Shown here: piece by piece, positions 28,198 to 35,077 of the stretch
Layout: every line of letters starts with the position of its first letter
How positions within the stretch are numbered: the stretch's first letter is position 1
Origin: CG1-02-33-12 sp964403775
GTDB lineage: Archaea > Nanobdellota > Nanobdellia > Woesearchaeales > CG1-02-33-12
Assembly (NCBI GenBank): GCA_964403775.1
Contig: CAYOHL010000002.1
Span: 1-35,131, forward strand
Reading direction: 5' to 3'
DNA: 35,131 bases
Made by a program: the position numbers and the translations under genes
Notes under the pieces: generated by a model
The model's input: only the letters and a program-made list of their open reading frames with translations
Told to the model about the DNA's origin: nothing
The model's database searches: none

Positions 28198-28596
28198 ATG
28201 ACAAGTTTAAATGATGAAATGGGAAAATCTGTATTTTTAGAGAGTTTTGGGGACTCTTCAATAAACAGAATTTTGGACTTTTTAATAGTGTTTGATAACT
28301 TTGATTATAGTATGGTAGATATAGCTATAAAAGCAGGAGTTGGTTACTCTACTTTAAAAACATTAATAAAAGAACTATTGAGAAAGGGTTTAATCATTCA
28401 AACTAGGATTAGTGGTAAATCCAAGATGTATAAATTAAATAAAGAGAATCCTCTGGTGAAAAAATTTACAGAATTTTATTGGAACATAACAGATGAGGCT
28501 ATTGGTAAGGAAGTAAAAACACGAAAAGAGCAAAGCTCTTTTGTGCCCCAGAAACCAAAGGTTTCTGTGAAAGAAAAAATAATTGTTTCACATTAA
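28198..28596 (+). CDS. HTH transcriptional regulator of a divergent pair (copy 2)
   Basis: This 132-residue protein is a paralogue of the one at 9598-9930. The HTH core is INRILDFLIVFDNFDYSMVDIAIKAGVGYSTLKTLIKELLRKGLIIQTR, with a wing at SGKSKMYKLNKENPLVKKF. A TATA box about 26 nt upstream makes a leaderless mRNA likely. The last 25 residues (TRKEQSSFVPQKPKVSVKEK) are absent in copy 1 and are encoded by two tandem perfect hairpins. It probably binds the TTGGTTA palindrome upstream and controls itself and the divergent small gene. Confidence 0.78.
   Translation: MTSLNDEMGKSVFLESFGDSSINRILDFLIVFDNFDYSMVDIAIKAGVGYSTLKTLIKELLRKGLIIQTRISGKSKMYKLNKENPLVKKFTEFYWNITDEAIGKEVKTRKEQSSFVPQKPKVSVKEKIIVSH
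28524..28567. repeat. Two tandem perfect hairpins inside the 3' end of the HTH gene
   Basis: AAAAGAGC / GCTCTTTT (28524-28531 and 28535-28542) and CAGAAACC / GGTTTCTG (28549-28556 and 28560-28567) each form an 8-bp stem with an AAA loop, 6 nt apart. They are in the coding region but map to a tail missing in the paralogue. They may mark an inserted hairpin pair or a 3'-end RNA structure. Confidence 0.6.
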
Positions 28597-28610
28597 TCCT
28601 TCTATTTTGT

Positions 28611-29045
28611 TTAACTCCTTGCCCATCTTACAAGCAGATAGACAAAGGGCGTATCACAAATAGCGATTATAACTTTGATTATAAAAACCCCAAAAATTGT
28701 AGTTAAAATTGAATTTAATGGCAAGACGCCTAAAAATACAATTGAGATAAATAATATGCTATCAATTAATTGACTTACAATTGTGCTTAGATTATTTCTT
28801 AACCACAGATGTTTGCCTTTAGTCAATTTTTTCCAGAATGAAAAAGAAAAAACATCATGGGTTTGGCTTACTATATAGGATATTGCTCCTGCTATTACAA
28901 TCCTTTCACCTATCTGCCAATATGTTTGGACCCTTGTATTATCTACAGCTTTGTAAGCCTGTGCTTTGGCTTTATCCAACAAAAATTTTGTGTCATTAAG
29001 CACTTGGCTATATCCTCTAGAACTTGTTATGATTTGTTTTTTCAT
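28611..29045 (-). CDS. Chimera: DUF1016 N-terminal fragment fused to half of YhhQ queuosine-precursor transporter
   Basis: The 144-residue protein seems made of two unrelated parts. Residues 1-50 (SSRGYSQVLNDTKFLLDKAKAQAYKAVDNTRVQTYWQIGERIV) match the N-terminal helices of DUF1016/YhcG proteins, which in full form carry a PD-(D/E)XK nuclease domain. From about residue 46 it turns into the C-terminal half of the YhhQ/DUF165 transporter: RIVIAGAISYIVSQTHDVFSFSFWKKLTKGKHLWLRNNLSTIVSQLIDSILFISIVFLG, ending CDTPFVYLLVRW. The first transporter helices are missing. A TATA-like box (TTTTATAAAG or TTATAAAG) lies upstream, so the chimera may be transcribed. It may be a non-functional fusion; transport by about three helices is doubtful unless it assembles as a multimer. 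Confidence 0.77.
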   Translation of the reverse strand: MKKQIITSSRGYSQVLNDTKFLLDKAKAQAYKAVDNTRVQTYWQIGERIVIAGAISYIVSQTHDVFSFSFWKKLTKGKHLWLRNNLSTIVSQLIDSILFISIVFLGVLPLNSILTTIFGVFIIKVIIAICDTPFVYLLVRWARS

Positions 29046-29157
29046 AGCAATACTTCTTTATAACTGCTTTATAAAATCTTGTTAGTTTTTTTCGGAAGAA
29101 AGAATAAGTTATTCGTAAGTTTTTTAGATTCTCTAAAATAATTAATATCTTATAGAA

Positions 29158-30654
29158 CTAATTTTTTCTTGTTTTTCCTTTCTTAACAGATTTTACTTTT
29201 ATTCTGCTGTAGTTGACAGGGTTTTTTATTCTGCTGCAAAGATTGTCTGGCTCGCATATTCCTATATCCTTGTAGTAAGCAGCATTATCGCAGTTTGGGG
29301 GCAGGACTTTCTTTCTGTTCCTTTTGTGGTATTTTAGCTGGCCAAGCAAACTAACCTCTCTTAATGGCTCATAATTTTTTTTGTTCCATTCTGTTAAAAG
29401 TTTTTCTATTTTTTCATAATCCCAGCCAACGCTTGTAAGGAAATTTATCAGTATGAAAGAAAACCTCTTTCTTCCGTCCTTTAACCCTAATAATCCTTTT
29501 TTTATGCATGGCGGAAAAAAATCTTCCTGAAGTGCAAATCCCAATGACACATATTCCTTTTTTTCTGCTTCAGCCCTTTCATCATATATTTTATGGTCAA
29601 AGGCCTGTATTATTAATTTTCCTGCCTCGCCCTTTTTTACATTTTTCCTGTCCAGAAACCTGAATTTAGTAATCCTCAGTGTTTCTGGTTTTGCAGAAGA
29701 TTTCTCAAAACCCAGAATTTTGTCAGGGTCAATTGGGATTGATGCAAGGCCTGATTTCTCATGCAAAGAATAAGCCATCCTATACAAATGCCTTGAAGAA
29801 ATAAGCATGGCGTCAATAAAAAGATTAACTTTTTTTCCAAACTTTTTTCCACCGCATTCCTGACATTTTTTAATTGCAGGGCCTTGAATTTTTTCCATGT
29901 AAACCTTGTCCTTGTCGCAAAGCATATACTTAACAGACTTATCTGCACTTACTGTTTTCCCGCATTTTGGGCATATAAACTCAACCTGTTTTTTGTCTTC
30001 TGGCTTTAATCTTGCACTACATTTAAGGCATATATCCTTTGTGAACTCATCAACATCTTTTCCTGTTCTTTTAAGAAAATCATTAAATTCACTGCTTTTA
30101 ATTATTTTTTTTGATAGCCCAAAGCCCTTTTCCTTGCTGTCAACATAATCTGCAAGATAACTCAAAATTCTTTTTGTTGATTCAGGAAAAAGAAGCCTTG
30201 TTTCATTATTATGCACTTTTTCTGGAAATGCCTCAAACGGAACGCCTATATGAAATCCCTTGTTGCCTGAGAACTTGCAGCTTATAGAGCTTATACCATG
30301 CTCTTTCAATGCCTTTATTATCTCGCTTGCTATAAGCTTTGTTATTTCCCAGACCTCAAAATCAATATCAATAACAAGATCCCAGCCAGTCCTTAAACTA
30401 TCAGCATCTTTTTTGCTCATAAGTGTTGTTAGCTGCAGGGGGTTTCTCCAATGCTCTTCAGAAACATGGAATGATGTAGCTCCCTGCTTTACTTGCTCAA
30501 TAATATCTGTTGGGTATTTCAAGATATCAGGTCTCTTTCCAAAACCCTTATCGCCAAACCTTGCAACTGCCTCTTTATCATGGGCAGCAAGAATTATCTC
30601 ATCCTGAACATCTTTTCTCTTGTAGTGCTTCAGAGCAGTGCTTAAACTTATCAT
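29158..30654 (-). CDS. Single-chain archaeal DNA primase (PriS catalytic part with PriL-type Fe-S end)
   Basis: The enzyme makes primers for DNA replication. Residues 90-100 (WDLVIDIDFE) hold the catalytic Asp pair D96/D98, and CKFSGNKGFHIGVPFEAFP holds the SGxxGxH nucleotide-binding motif at 129-135. Zinc-type CxxC pairs follow (CLKCSARL, CPKCG, KKCQECGG). The C-terminal part has four spaced Cys (C383 in FFPPCIKK, C455 in PPNC, C467, C473) and a late NPVNY, like the 4Fe-4S domain of PriL. Most archaea encode the two subunits separately; single-chain forms are known from Nanoarchaeum-type DPANN. At 498 residues it is compact. A TATA-like ATTAAATA lies about 29 nt upstream. Confidence 0.88.
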   Translation of the reverse strand: MISLSTALKHYKRKDVQDEIILAAHDKEAVARFGDKGFGKRPDILKYPTDIIEQVKQGATSFHVSEEHWRNPLQLTTLMSKKDADSLRTGWDLVIDIDFEVWEITKLIASEIIKALKEHGISSISCKFSGNKGFHIGVPFEAFPEKVHNNETRLLFPESTKRILSYLADYVDSKEKGFGLSKKIIKSSEFNDFLKRTGKDVDEFTKDICLKCSARLKPEDKKQVEFICPKCGKTVSADKSVKYMLCDKDKVYMEKIQGPAIKKCQECGGKKFGKKVNLFIDAMLISSRHLYRMAYSLHEKSGLASIPIDPDKILGFEKSSAKPETLRITKFRFLDRKNVKKGEAGKLIIQAFDHKIYDERAEAEKKEYVSLGFALQEDFFPPCIKKGLLGLKDGRKRFSFILINFLTSVGWDYEKIEKLLTEWNKKNYEPLREVSLLGQLKYHKRNRKKVLPPNCDNAAYYKDIGICEPDNLCSRIKNPVNYSRIKVKSVKKGKTRKN

Positions 30655-30714
30655 AATTATATATAGAAACTGCTGTATTTAATAGTTTTTGGTTTTATAA
30701 TAGTTAGTTAGAAT

Positions 30715-30796
30715 ATAAAAACCACAAGGTTTTTATTCCAATGTAATTAAGGATTTGCGAAGCAAATCTGAAGAAGCAGCTGGGTTTAGCTTCAGA
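30715..30796. repeat. Cluster of three hairpins between primase and toxin-antitoxin genes
   Basis: ATAAAAACC / GGTTTTTAT (30715-30723 and 30728-30736) has a 9-bp stem and an ACAA loop. GATTTGC / GCAAATC (30752-30758 and 30762-30768) has a 7-bp stem and a GAA loop. CTGAAG / CTTCAG (30768-30773 and 30791-30796) closes a looser third. The gap 30655-30868 holds these, the primase promoter and the toxin-antitoxin promoter, and no gene. Confidence 0.55.
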
Positions 30797-30811
30797 CTAA
30801 AAAACAAAAGA

Positions 30812-30849
30812 TTTAAATAGTATTAAATAATTCTATTTAATGTTAAATA
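30812..30849 (+). promoter_or_regulatory. Toxin-antitoxin promoter with repeated TTAAATA heptamers
   Basis: TTAAATA occurs at 30813-30819, 30823-30829 and 30843-30849, and its complement TATTTAA at 30834-30840. ATTAAATA and TATTTAAT form perfect 8-bp arms around ATTC (30822-30841). The first heptamer doubles as the TATA box. This is a typical layout for autorepression by a ribbon-helix-helix antitoxin. Confidence 0.55.
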
Positions 30850-30868
30850 AGATGAAGGAGGATGGAAT

Positions 30869-31102
30869 ATGGTATTAAAAACATTTAATGTTGGGGAAGC
30901 TGTATATAGAAAGTTTTCTGATTTTTGCAAAGGAAATGGCATTAGTATGAGTAAGCAAATAGACTTTTTCATGAGGTCTATAGTTGAAGAAGAGCCTGAA
31001 GCAAAGGGAGAATACTTGAAAAAACTTGATAGGATTAGAAAACAAAGGACCATTCATATTGGCAGTTTAGAGAACTTAAAAAAGAGATATGGACTAGAAT
31101 AA
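30869..31102 (+). CDS. Ribbon-helix-helix-like antitoxin
   Basis: This 77-residue protein starts MVLKTFNVGEAVYRKFSDFCKGNGISMSKQIDFFMRSIVEEEPE, a beta strand plus two helices like ribbon-helix-helix DNA-binding antitoxins. The C-terminal part (KKLDRIRKQRTIHIGSLENLKKRYG) probably wraps the toxin. GAAGGAGG about 8 bases before the ATG is one of the strongest ribosome binding sites in the window, suggesting high antitoxin output. The toxin gene begins one base after its stop. The RHH call rests on layout and context. Confidence 0.78.
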   Translation: MVLKTFNVGEAVYRKFSDFCKGNGISMSKQIDFFMRSIVEEEPEAKGEYLKKLDRIRKQRTIHIGSLENLKKRYGLE

Positions 31103-31103
31103 A

Positions 31104-31364
31104 ATGTATTTACTTGATACAAAACCTGATGTAGATAAAATATTCTCTAAACTTAGTAAAAAAGATCCAAAACAACTGCGGATAATCTTCAGGAAAATTG
31201 AACAGATTGTTGAAAATCCATATCATTTTAAGCCATTAAGGGGAGATATGAAAGGAGCAAGGAGAGTGCATATTGACAAATCTTTTGTTTTAATCTATGA
31301 AATAGACGAAGAGAATAAACTAGTAAGACTTCTGGATTATGATCATCATGATAATATATATTAG
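31104..31364 (+). CDS. RelE/ParE-family toxin
   Basis: This 86-residue protein matches the RelE/YafQ mRNA-interferase fold: FSKLSKKDPKQLRIIFRKIEQIVENPYHFKPLRGDMKGARRVHIDKSFVLIYEIDEENKLVRLLDYDHHDNIY. The helix pair, the central PLRG turn, the R-V-H-x-D-x-S/F strand and the closing DHHD...Y are typical. RelE toxins cut mRNA on the ribosome; that activity is known for the family, not shown here. It is translationally coupled to the antitoxin gene. Confidence 0.88.
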   Translation: MYLLDTKPDVDKIFSKLSKKDPKQLRIIFRKIEQIVENPYHFKPLRGDMKGARRVHIDKSFVLIYEIDEENKLVRLLDYDHHDNIY

Positions 31365-31507
31365 AATTCAGCCAGTTAAAAGCCCAGTGATTGAATATAA
31401 CAGTTATTAGTTTATTTTCCTTTCTGTAATATCATATTGTAGATTCTATCCCAGCCTTGTTTTGCTTTATGATTGCTGCTTAATAATCCTTTAATTTTGA
31501 TGAAAAA

Positions 31508-31837
31508 TCAAGTCTTTTTTCTGACTTTAAATTTTCCATCCACTTCTATTTCTCCATCTACTTTTCTGATGCACTTTAACATCTTCCAGAAACCAATCAC
31601 TAATAAAACCACAAATAAAGCATACAATATTCTCCCTAACTGTCCAGTTGATATAATTCCAGCCTCATCTAGAGTTTCAATAATATTAGATATACTAAAA
31701 ACTACCATAGCAAAAAGAAGAAAACTCCAACTAACAGCCAACTCTCCATCTGTTCTTTTTCTAACCCCAAAAGCAAACCAGAGAGCCACTAAACCCAAAA
31801 CAAGGGTTATTATCCCAACTATTACCCCTCCCATCAT
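31508..31837 (-). CDS. Small three-helix membrane protein, last gene of the surface operon
   Basis: This 109-residue protein has hydrophobic helices at about 3-24 (VIVGIITLVLGLVALWFAFGV), 34-52 (SWSFLLFAMVVFSISNII) and 66-86 (LGRILYALFVVLLVIGFWKML), and then a charged C-terminus (RKVDGEIEVDGKFKVRKK). I do not recognise the family. A strong GGAGGT, encoded by the last codons of the upstream glycoprotein gene, precedes tandem ATGs (31837, 31834). It is probably cotranscribed with the three upstream genes. Confidence 0.72.
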   Translation of the reverse strand: MMGGVIVGIITLVLGLVALWFAFGVRKRTDGELAVSWSFLLFAMVVFSISNIIETLDEAGIISTGQLGRILYALFVVLLVIGFWKMLKCIRKVDGEIEVDGKFKVRKKT

Positions 31838-31838
31838 T

Positions 31839-33587
31839 TTATTTACCTCCTTTATATTTTATTTTTTCAGTCTTTATAAGGTCTTTTGCTCTTACTTTCT
31901 TTATTGACTTAGTTAATTTTTTTAATTCTATGTATTGGTAAAACATTAAAATAACAAAAACAACTATAACTGCTATTACTAAGTACAGTATATAGAAATA
32001 CTTTTCTATTTGTGCTGGTGTTTCAACATGAGGTTTTTCAACTACCTCAAACAAAGAACTGCTGCTGCCAACAACACCATCATAAGTTACCTTTGCATAA
32101 AGAATATAACTGCCTGGTTTTGCAGAGCTTGGAATTGTAAATCTTTTTATAAAACTGGTTCTTGTTTCAACAGCCACTGTTTCATGTTCTTTGATTATTG
32201 CCTTTCCATCTAAACCAATAATAGCGTAATCAACACTTACATCTATTAATCCAGTCCCTGCAGGATTATATAAGGTTATTTCTGCTAGTAATCCCTCGCC
32301 AGCTGCAACCTCTTTAAATTCCTCTAGGATGTTTAATTCAATATCAAAAATAGGTTGTTTTGATTCAATCTCAATTATTGTTGTGATAATAGTTTGCAGA
32401 CCACCGCCTTTAATAATGATTTTTCCAGGATAAACATCAGGCTTCTGGTCTTCAGCTATATTAAAAATTAGCTGCACACTTTGTTTTTCTCCTACTTCTA
32501 ATTTAAAACTATATTTACCAACACCAGTAGGGAAAATTACAAAATCCTTTAAATCTCCTAAATCAATAGTCATATCTAATTCTGTCTCACCAGTATTTTC
32601 AATCTCTAAAAACTCTTTTTTTGTTTCACCCTGTTTTAGCACAACCTTTATTAAATCTTTATCAACTGTAAAGTCAGAAACCTTTTCCTTAACAACAGCT
32701 CTTGTCCCTCCTCCAGCCCCTCTTGCTGGAGCAACAGGGCTTTCTTCTGCTGAATAAGCTGAGAAAGAGGTTACATTAAATATCAAGACCCCCCCAGTGT
32801 AACTTACTTTAGTGCAAATTTCTGAAGGGCATAACAAGCCATCTCTTAATATTCTTGGATTTGTAAAGTTTAAGTTATATAAGCTTAAGGTAGCTGACTT
32901 ATTAAGCTGCAGTAGTTCAGTTGTATTAATAAAAATTCTATTAAATGATATACCAGTATAAGCGCTTAGGTTAATAACCTTTCTTGGCTGCTCTCCTGCA
33001 TTCTCATTATCATCACTTATATTAATTATTTCATTAAACAGAATTTTTCCATAGCTAGTATGCTCTAGTGTCATATTGCTAATATTTTCCTGCTCTGTTT
33101 TATTTAAAGAATTAAAATCTGTTGTTATTCCAGTATAATCCAAAATAATTTTATCTCCACTACTAGTGTTAATAAAGAAGGTTATGGTCTCTGTGTTATT
33201 CAAAGACCCGGAGCTATCATTAGCAAAAATATAAAGTGTATGGCTGCCTTCATCAATTACATTAAAAGTAGTATTGCCTATTAAGGTAATATTATTGCCA
33301 TTATCTAAATTATACCAAACTTTATCCATGGTTGAATGTTTATCAGAGACAGTGTAATACAAGTAAATATTTTCTTTATAATTATAAGTATCGTTTAATG
33401 GGTAGTATATTACAATATTTGGTGGGATATTATCAACAACTGATATAGACACACTTGCTTTTTCATATACTGCTTTAATATTAATCAGAAATTTCCCAGT
33501 TATATTTAAAAAACCAGGACTGGAAACCAAGAATAAACTAACTAAAATAAAAAATATTATGATTAATATTTTGTTTTCTTTTTTCAT
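31839..33587 (-). CDS. Large secreted, Asn-glycosylation-rich surface protein with C-terminal anchor
   Basis: The 582-residue protein has a signal or anchor helix (ILIIIFFILVSLFLVSS), and then FLNITGKFLI. An Ig-like segment follows (NIPPNIVIYYPLNDTYNYKENIYLYYTVSD ... SHTLYIFANDSSGSLNNTETITFFI), seen in many archaeal surface proteins. Later parts (GETELDMTIDLGDLKDF; LFEVVEKPHVE) look like further beta domains. N-x-S/T sites are frequent in the N-terminal half. A C-terminal helix at about 530-552 (YFYILYLVIAVIVVFVILMFY) and a basic tail fix it in the membrane. Function unknown; a cell-surface role is likely. Confidence 0.78.
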   Translation of the reverse strand: MKKENKILIIIFFILVSLFLVSSPGFLNITGKFLINIKAVYEKASVSISVVDNIPPNIVIYYPLNDTYNYKENIYLYYTVSDKHSTMDKVWYNLDNGNNITLIGNTTFNVIDEGSHTLYIFANDSSGSLNNTETITFFINTSSGDKIILDYTGITTDFNSLNKTEQENISNMTLEHTSYGKILFNEIINISDDNENAGEQPRKVINLSAYTGISFNRIFINTTELLQLNKSATLSLYNLNFTNPRILRDGLLCPSEICTKVSYTGGVLIFNVTSFSAYSAEESPVAPARGAGGGTRAVVKEKVSDFTVDKDLIKVVLKQGETKKEFLEIENTGETELDMTIDLGDLKDFVIFPTGVGKYSFKLEVGEKQSVQLIFNIAEDQKPDVYPGKIIIKGGGLQTIITTIIEIESKQPIFDIELNILEEFKEVAAGEGLLAEITLYNPAGTGLIDVSVDYAIIGLDGKAIIKEHETVAVETRTSFIKRFTIPSSAKPGSYILYAKVTYDGVVGSSSSLFEVVEKPHVETPAQIEKYFYILYLVIAVIVVFVILMFYQYIELKKLTKSIKKVRAKDLIKTEKIKYKGGK

Positions 33588-33603
33588 TCATCTTTTTATT
33601 TAC

Positions 33604-34659
33604 TTATTTCTTCTTTTTAAGGATAATATAGCCTAGAATTACTATTATTACTAAAAGCAGTACAACCACTGCAGTAGGAAATCCTTTTCCTTCTTCTTCT
33701 AGTGTTGGTATTTCTTCTTCTGGCAGAACCTCTTCTGATTTAACTATAACTGGAATAGATTTTGTTATACGACCAGTCGTCTGCACCATTTTCCCTTCTT
33801 CATCTGTTGATATATCCTTAAATGAAACTCCTACACTATATCTTTCTCCTGGGGAGGCATCTTCAGGCAGAGTTATGTTTTCACTAACATTAATTTCTTC
33901 TGGAATAGTTATGTTTTCAGGAACTTCTTGTGTAATATTAGTTATATTTTCTATCTCTGGTATTTCTGGAGCAGTTATGTTTTCTTTTCCTTCTGTTATA
34001 TTTGTTATATTTTCACCAAGAGCAACACTTTCATTTATTTCAGCTAAATCACTTATTGCCAAGCCAGTTACCATGCTGATTCCAGACTTCTCAAGCTTAG
34101 AGCTATCCAACACAAGCTTGTCATCCAAATAAACTTTTATGCTGCCCTCTCCCAATATCTTGCCATTTACCAAAACAGACCTTAATATGCCAATATGCTC
34201 TGGCTGCCATTCATAACTATAACTTTCATTTACCACCAAGTTTATGTCCTGTGTGTAAGACTCTTCCCCTATTCCAACAATCAAGCCGGTTATAGTTGGT
34301 TTTAAGAACAAGAAACCAAAGCCTAAAATCATAAATATCACTGCTATCATTACAACAGGAGCAATCTTTGCCTTGTTCTCCTGCTTTTTAATTTCTCTTT
34401 CACAACTATCTAAATTATGCTTATAATACCATATAGAGCTATCATATTCTTTAATCCACTGCTCTGGTGTCTTTTGCTCTAATGCCCTACTTAATTTATA
34501 ATAATATTCCTCGTAACTGATTAATCCCTGATTATACTGATTATTTAATTCCTGGACAAATCTGGCTATTTCTTTTTTGTAATGCTCGCAGAGCTGGATC
34601 TTTCTAACTAGTTCAATCCTCTTATTTTCAAGGTTCCTTAATTTATTTTGGTTTGACAT
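33604..34659 (-). CDS. Two-helix membrane protein: cytoplasmic coiled coil and Asn-glycosylation-rich ectodomain
   Basis: This 351-residue protein has an N-terminal cytoplasmic part (residues 1-95) rich in Lys/Glu and likely coiled coil, a helix at about 99-119 (IAPVVMIAVIFMILGFGFLFL), and then PTITGLIVGIGEES. The outside domain is followed by a long stretch with repeated NIT/NIS sites (ENITNITEGKENITAPE), likely a glycosylated stalk, and a C-terminal helix (FPTAVVVLLLVIIVILGYII) with KKKK. ATG 34659 overlaps the regulator gene by 17 nt; 34704 is an alternative that overlaps by 62 nt. The TITG/NITG motif just after the first helix is shared with the next gene. Function unknown. Confidence 0.76.
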   Translation of the reverse strand: MSNQNKLRNLENKRIELVRKIQLCEHYKKEIARFVQELNNQYNQGLISYEEYYYKLSRALEQKTPEQWIKEYDSSIWYYKHNLDSCEREIKKQENKAKIAPVVMIAVIFMILGFGFLFLKPTITGLIVGIGEESYTQDINLVVNESYSYEWQPEHIGILRSVLVNGKILGEGSIKVYLDDKLVLDSSKLEKSGISMVTGLAISDLAEINESVALGENITNITEGKENITAPEIPEIENITNITQEVPENITIPEEINVSENITLPEDASPGERYSVGVSFKDISTDEEGKMVQTTGRITKSIPVIVKSEEVLPEEEIPTLEEEGKGFPTAVVVLLLVIIVILGYIILKKKK

Positions 34660-35077
34660 TCTTTTTTCTAGCTCTTTGATAAACAGTCCAGATTGTTCTC
34701 TCATCCCTCTTCAGCATGAGGGCAATTTCATGATAAGTTAGAGAAAATTCTTCCTTGAGGTACGAGACAATTGCCTCTAAGGCAGATAACTTAGTATTAG
34801 AGAAAATATTAACAGGAATCCAAATGAATTTGGTTTGAATAATATATTGCGTGGTTAATTCTTTTTTCTTTGCATTTTGATAAGAATGATAACTATACCT
34901 CAAATCTCTATTAATTAGTGCAGAAATTTTACGAAAACTTAGCTTTTTTCTTTCTCTTAAATAAACAATTAAAGCTTCTAAAATAGTGTATTTTCTGTTT
35001 TGGAAGATGTATATTGGAATAGAATTATGATTATCAAAATTAACGAAATTTTTAGAGATTTCACTATTTTTGATCAA
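34643..35077 (-). CDS. Tandem sigma-70-region-4-like HTH protein
   Basis: This 144-residue protein has two copies of one HTH module: residues 31-71 (YTILEALIVYLRERKKLSFRKISALINRDLRYSYHSYQNAKKK) and about 98-140 (LSALEAIVSYLKEEFSLTYHEIALMLKRDERTIWTVYQRARKK). Each looks like sigma-70 region 4, so DNA binding is likely. No ATG occurs before the first module. The TTG at 35077 is the best start because TTTATATAAAG (about 35100-35110) lies about 27 nt upstream. It heads a four-gene minus-strand operon of surface proteins, which it may regulate. Confidence 0.75.
   Translation of the reverse strand: MIKNSEISKNFVNFDNHNSIPIYIFQNRKYTILEALIVYLRERKKLSFRKISALINRDLRYSYHSYQNAKKKELTTQYIIQTKFIWIPVNIFSNTKLSALEAIVSYLKEEFSLTYHEIALMLKRDERTIWTVYQRARKKNVKPK

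Noticed and set aside
31508..31510. TGA read as an amino acid
   Set aside because: TGA is used as a normal stop in S5, L6, L29 and other sure genes here, and the extension is short.
34643..34704. ATG at 34704 as the start of the coiled-coil membrane protein
   Set aside because: It would overlap the regulator gene by 62 nt and GAGG is too close to the ATG; 34659 gives a smaller overlap. Not fully excluded.
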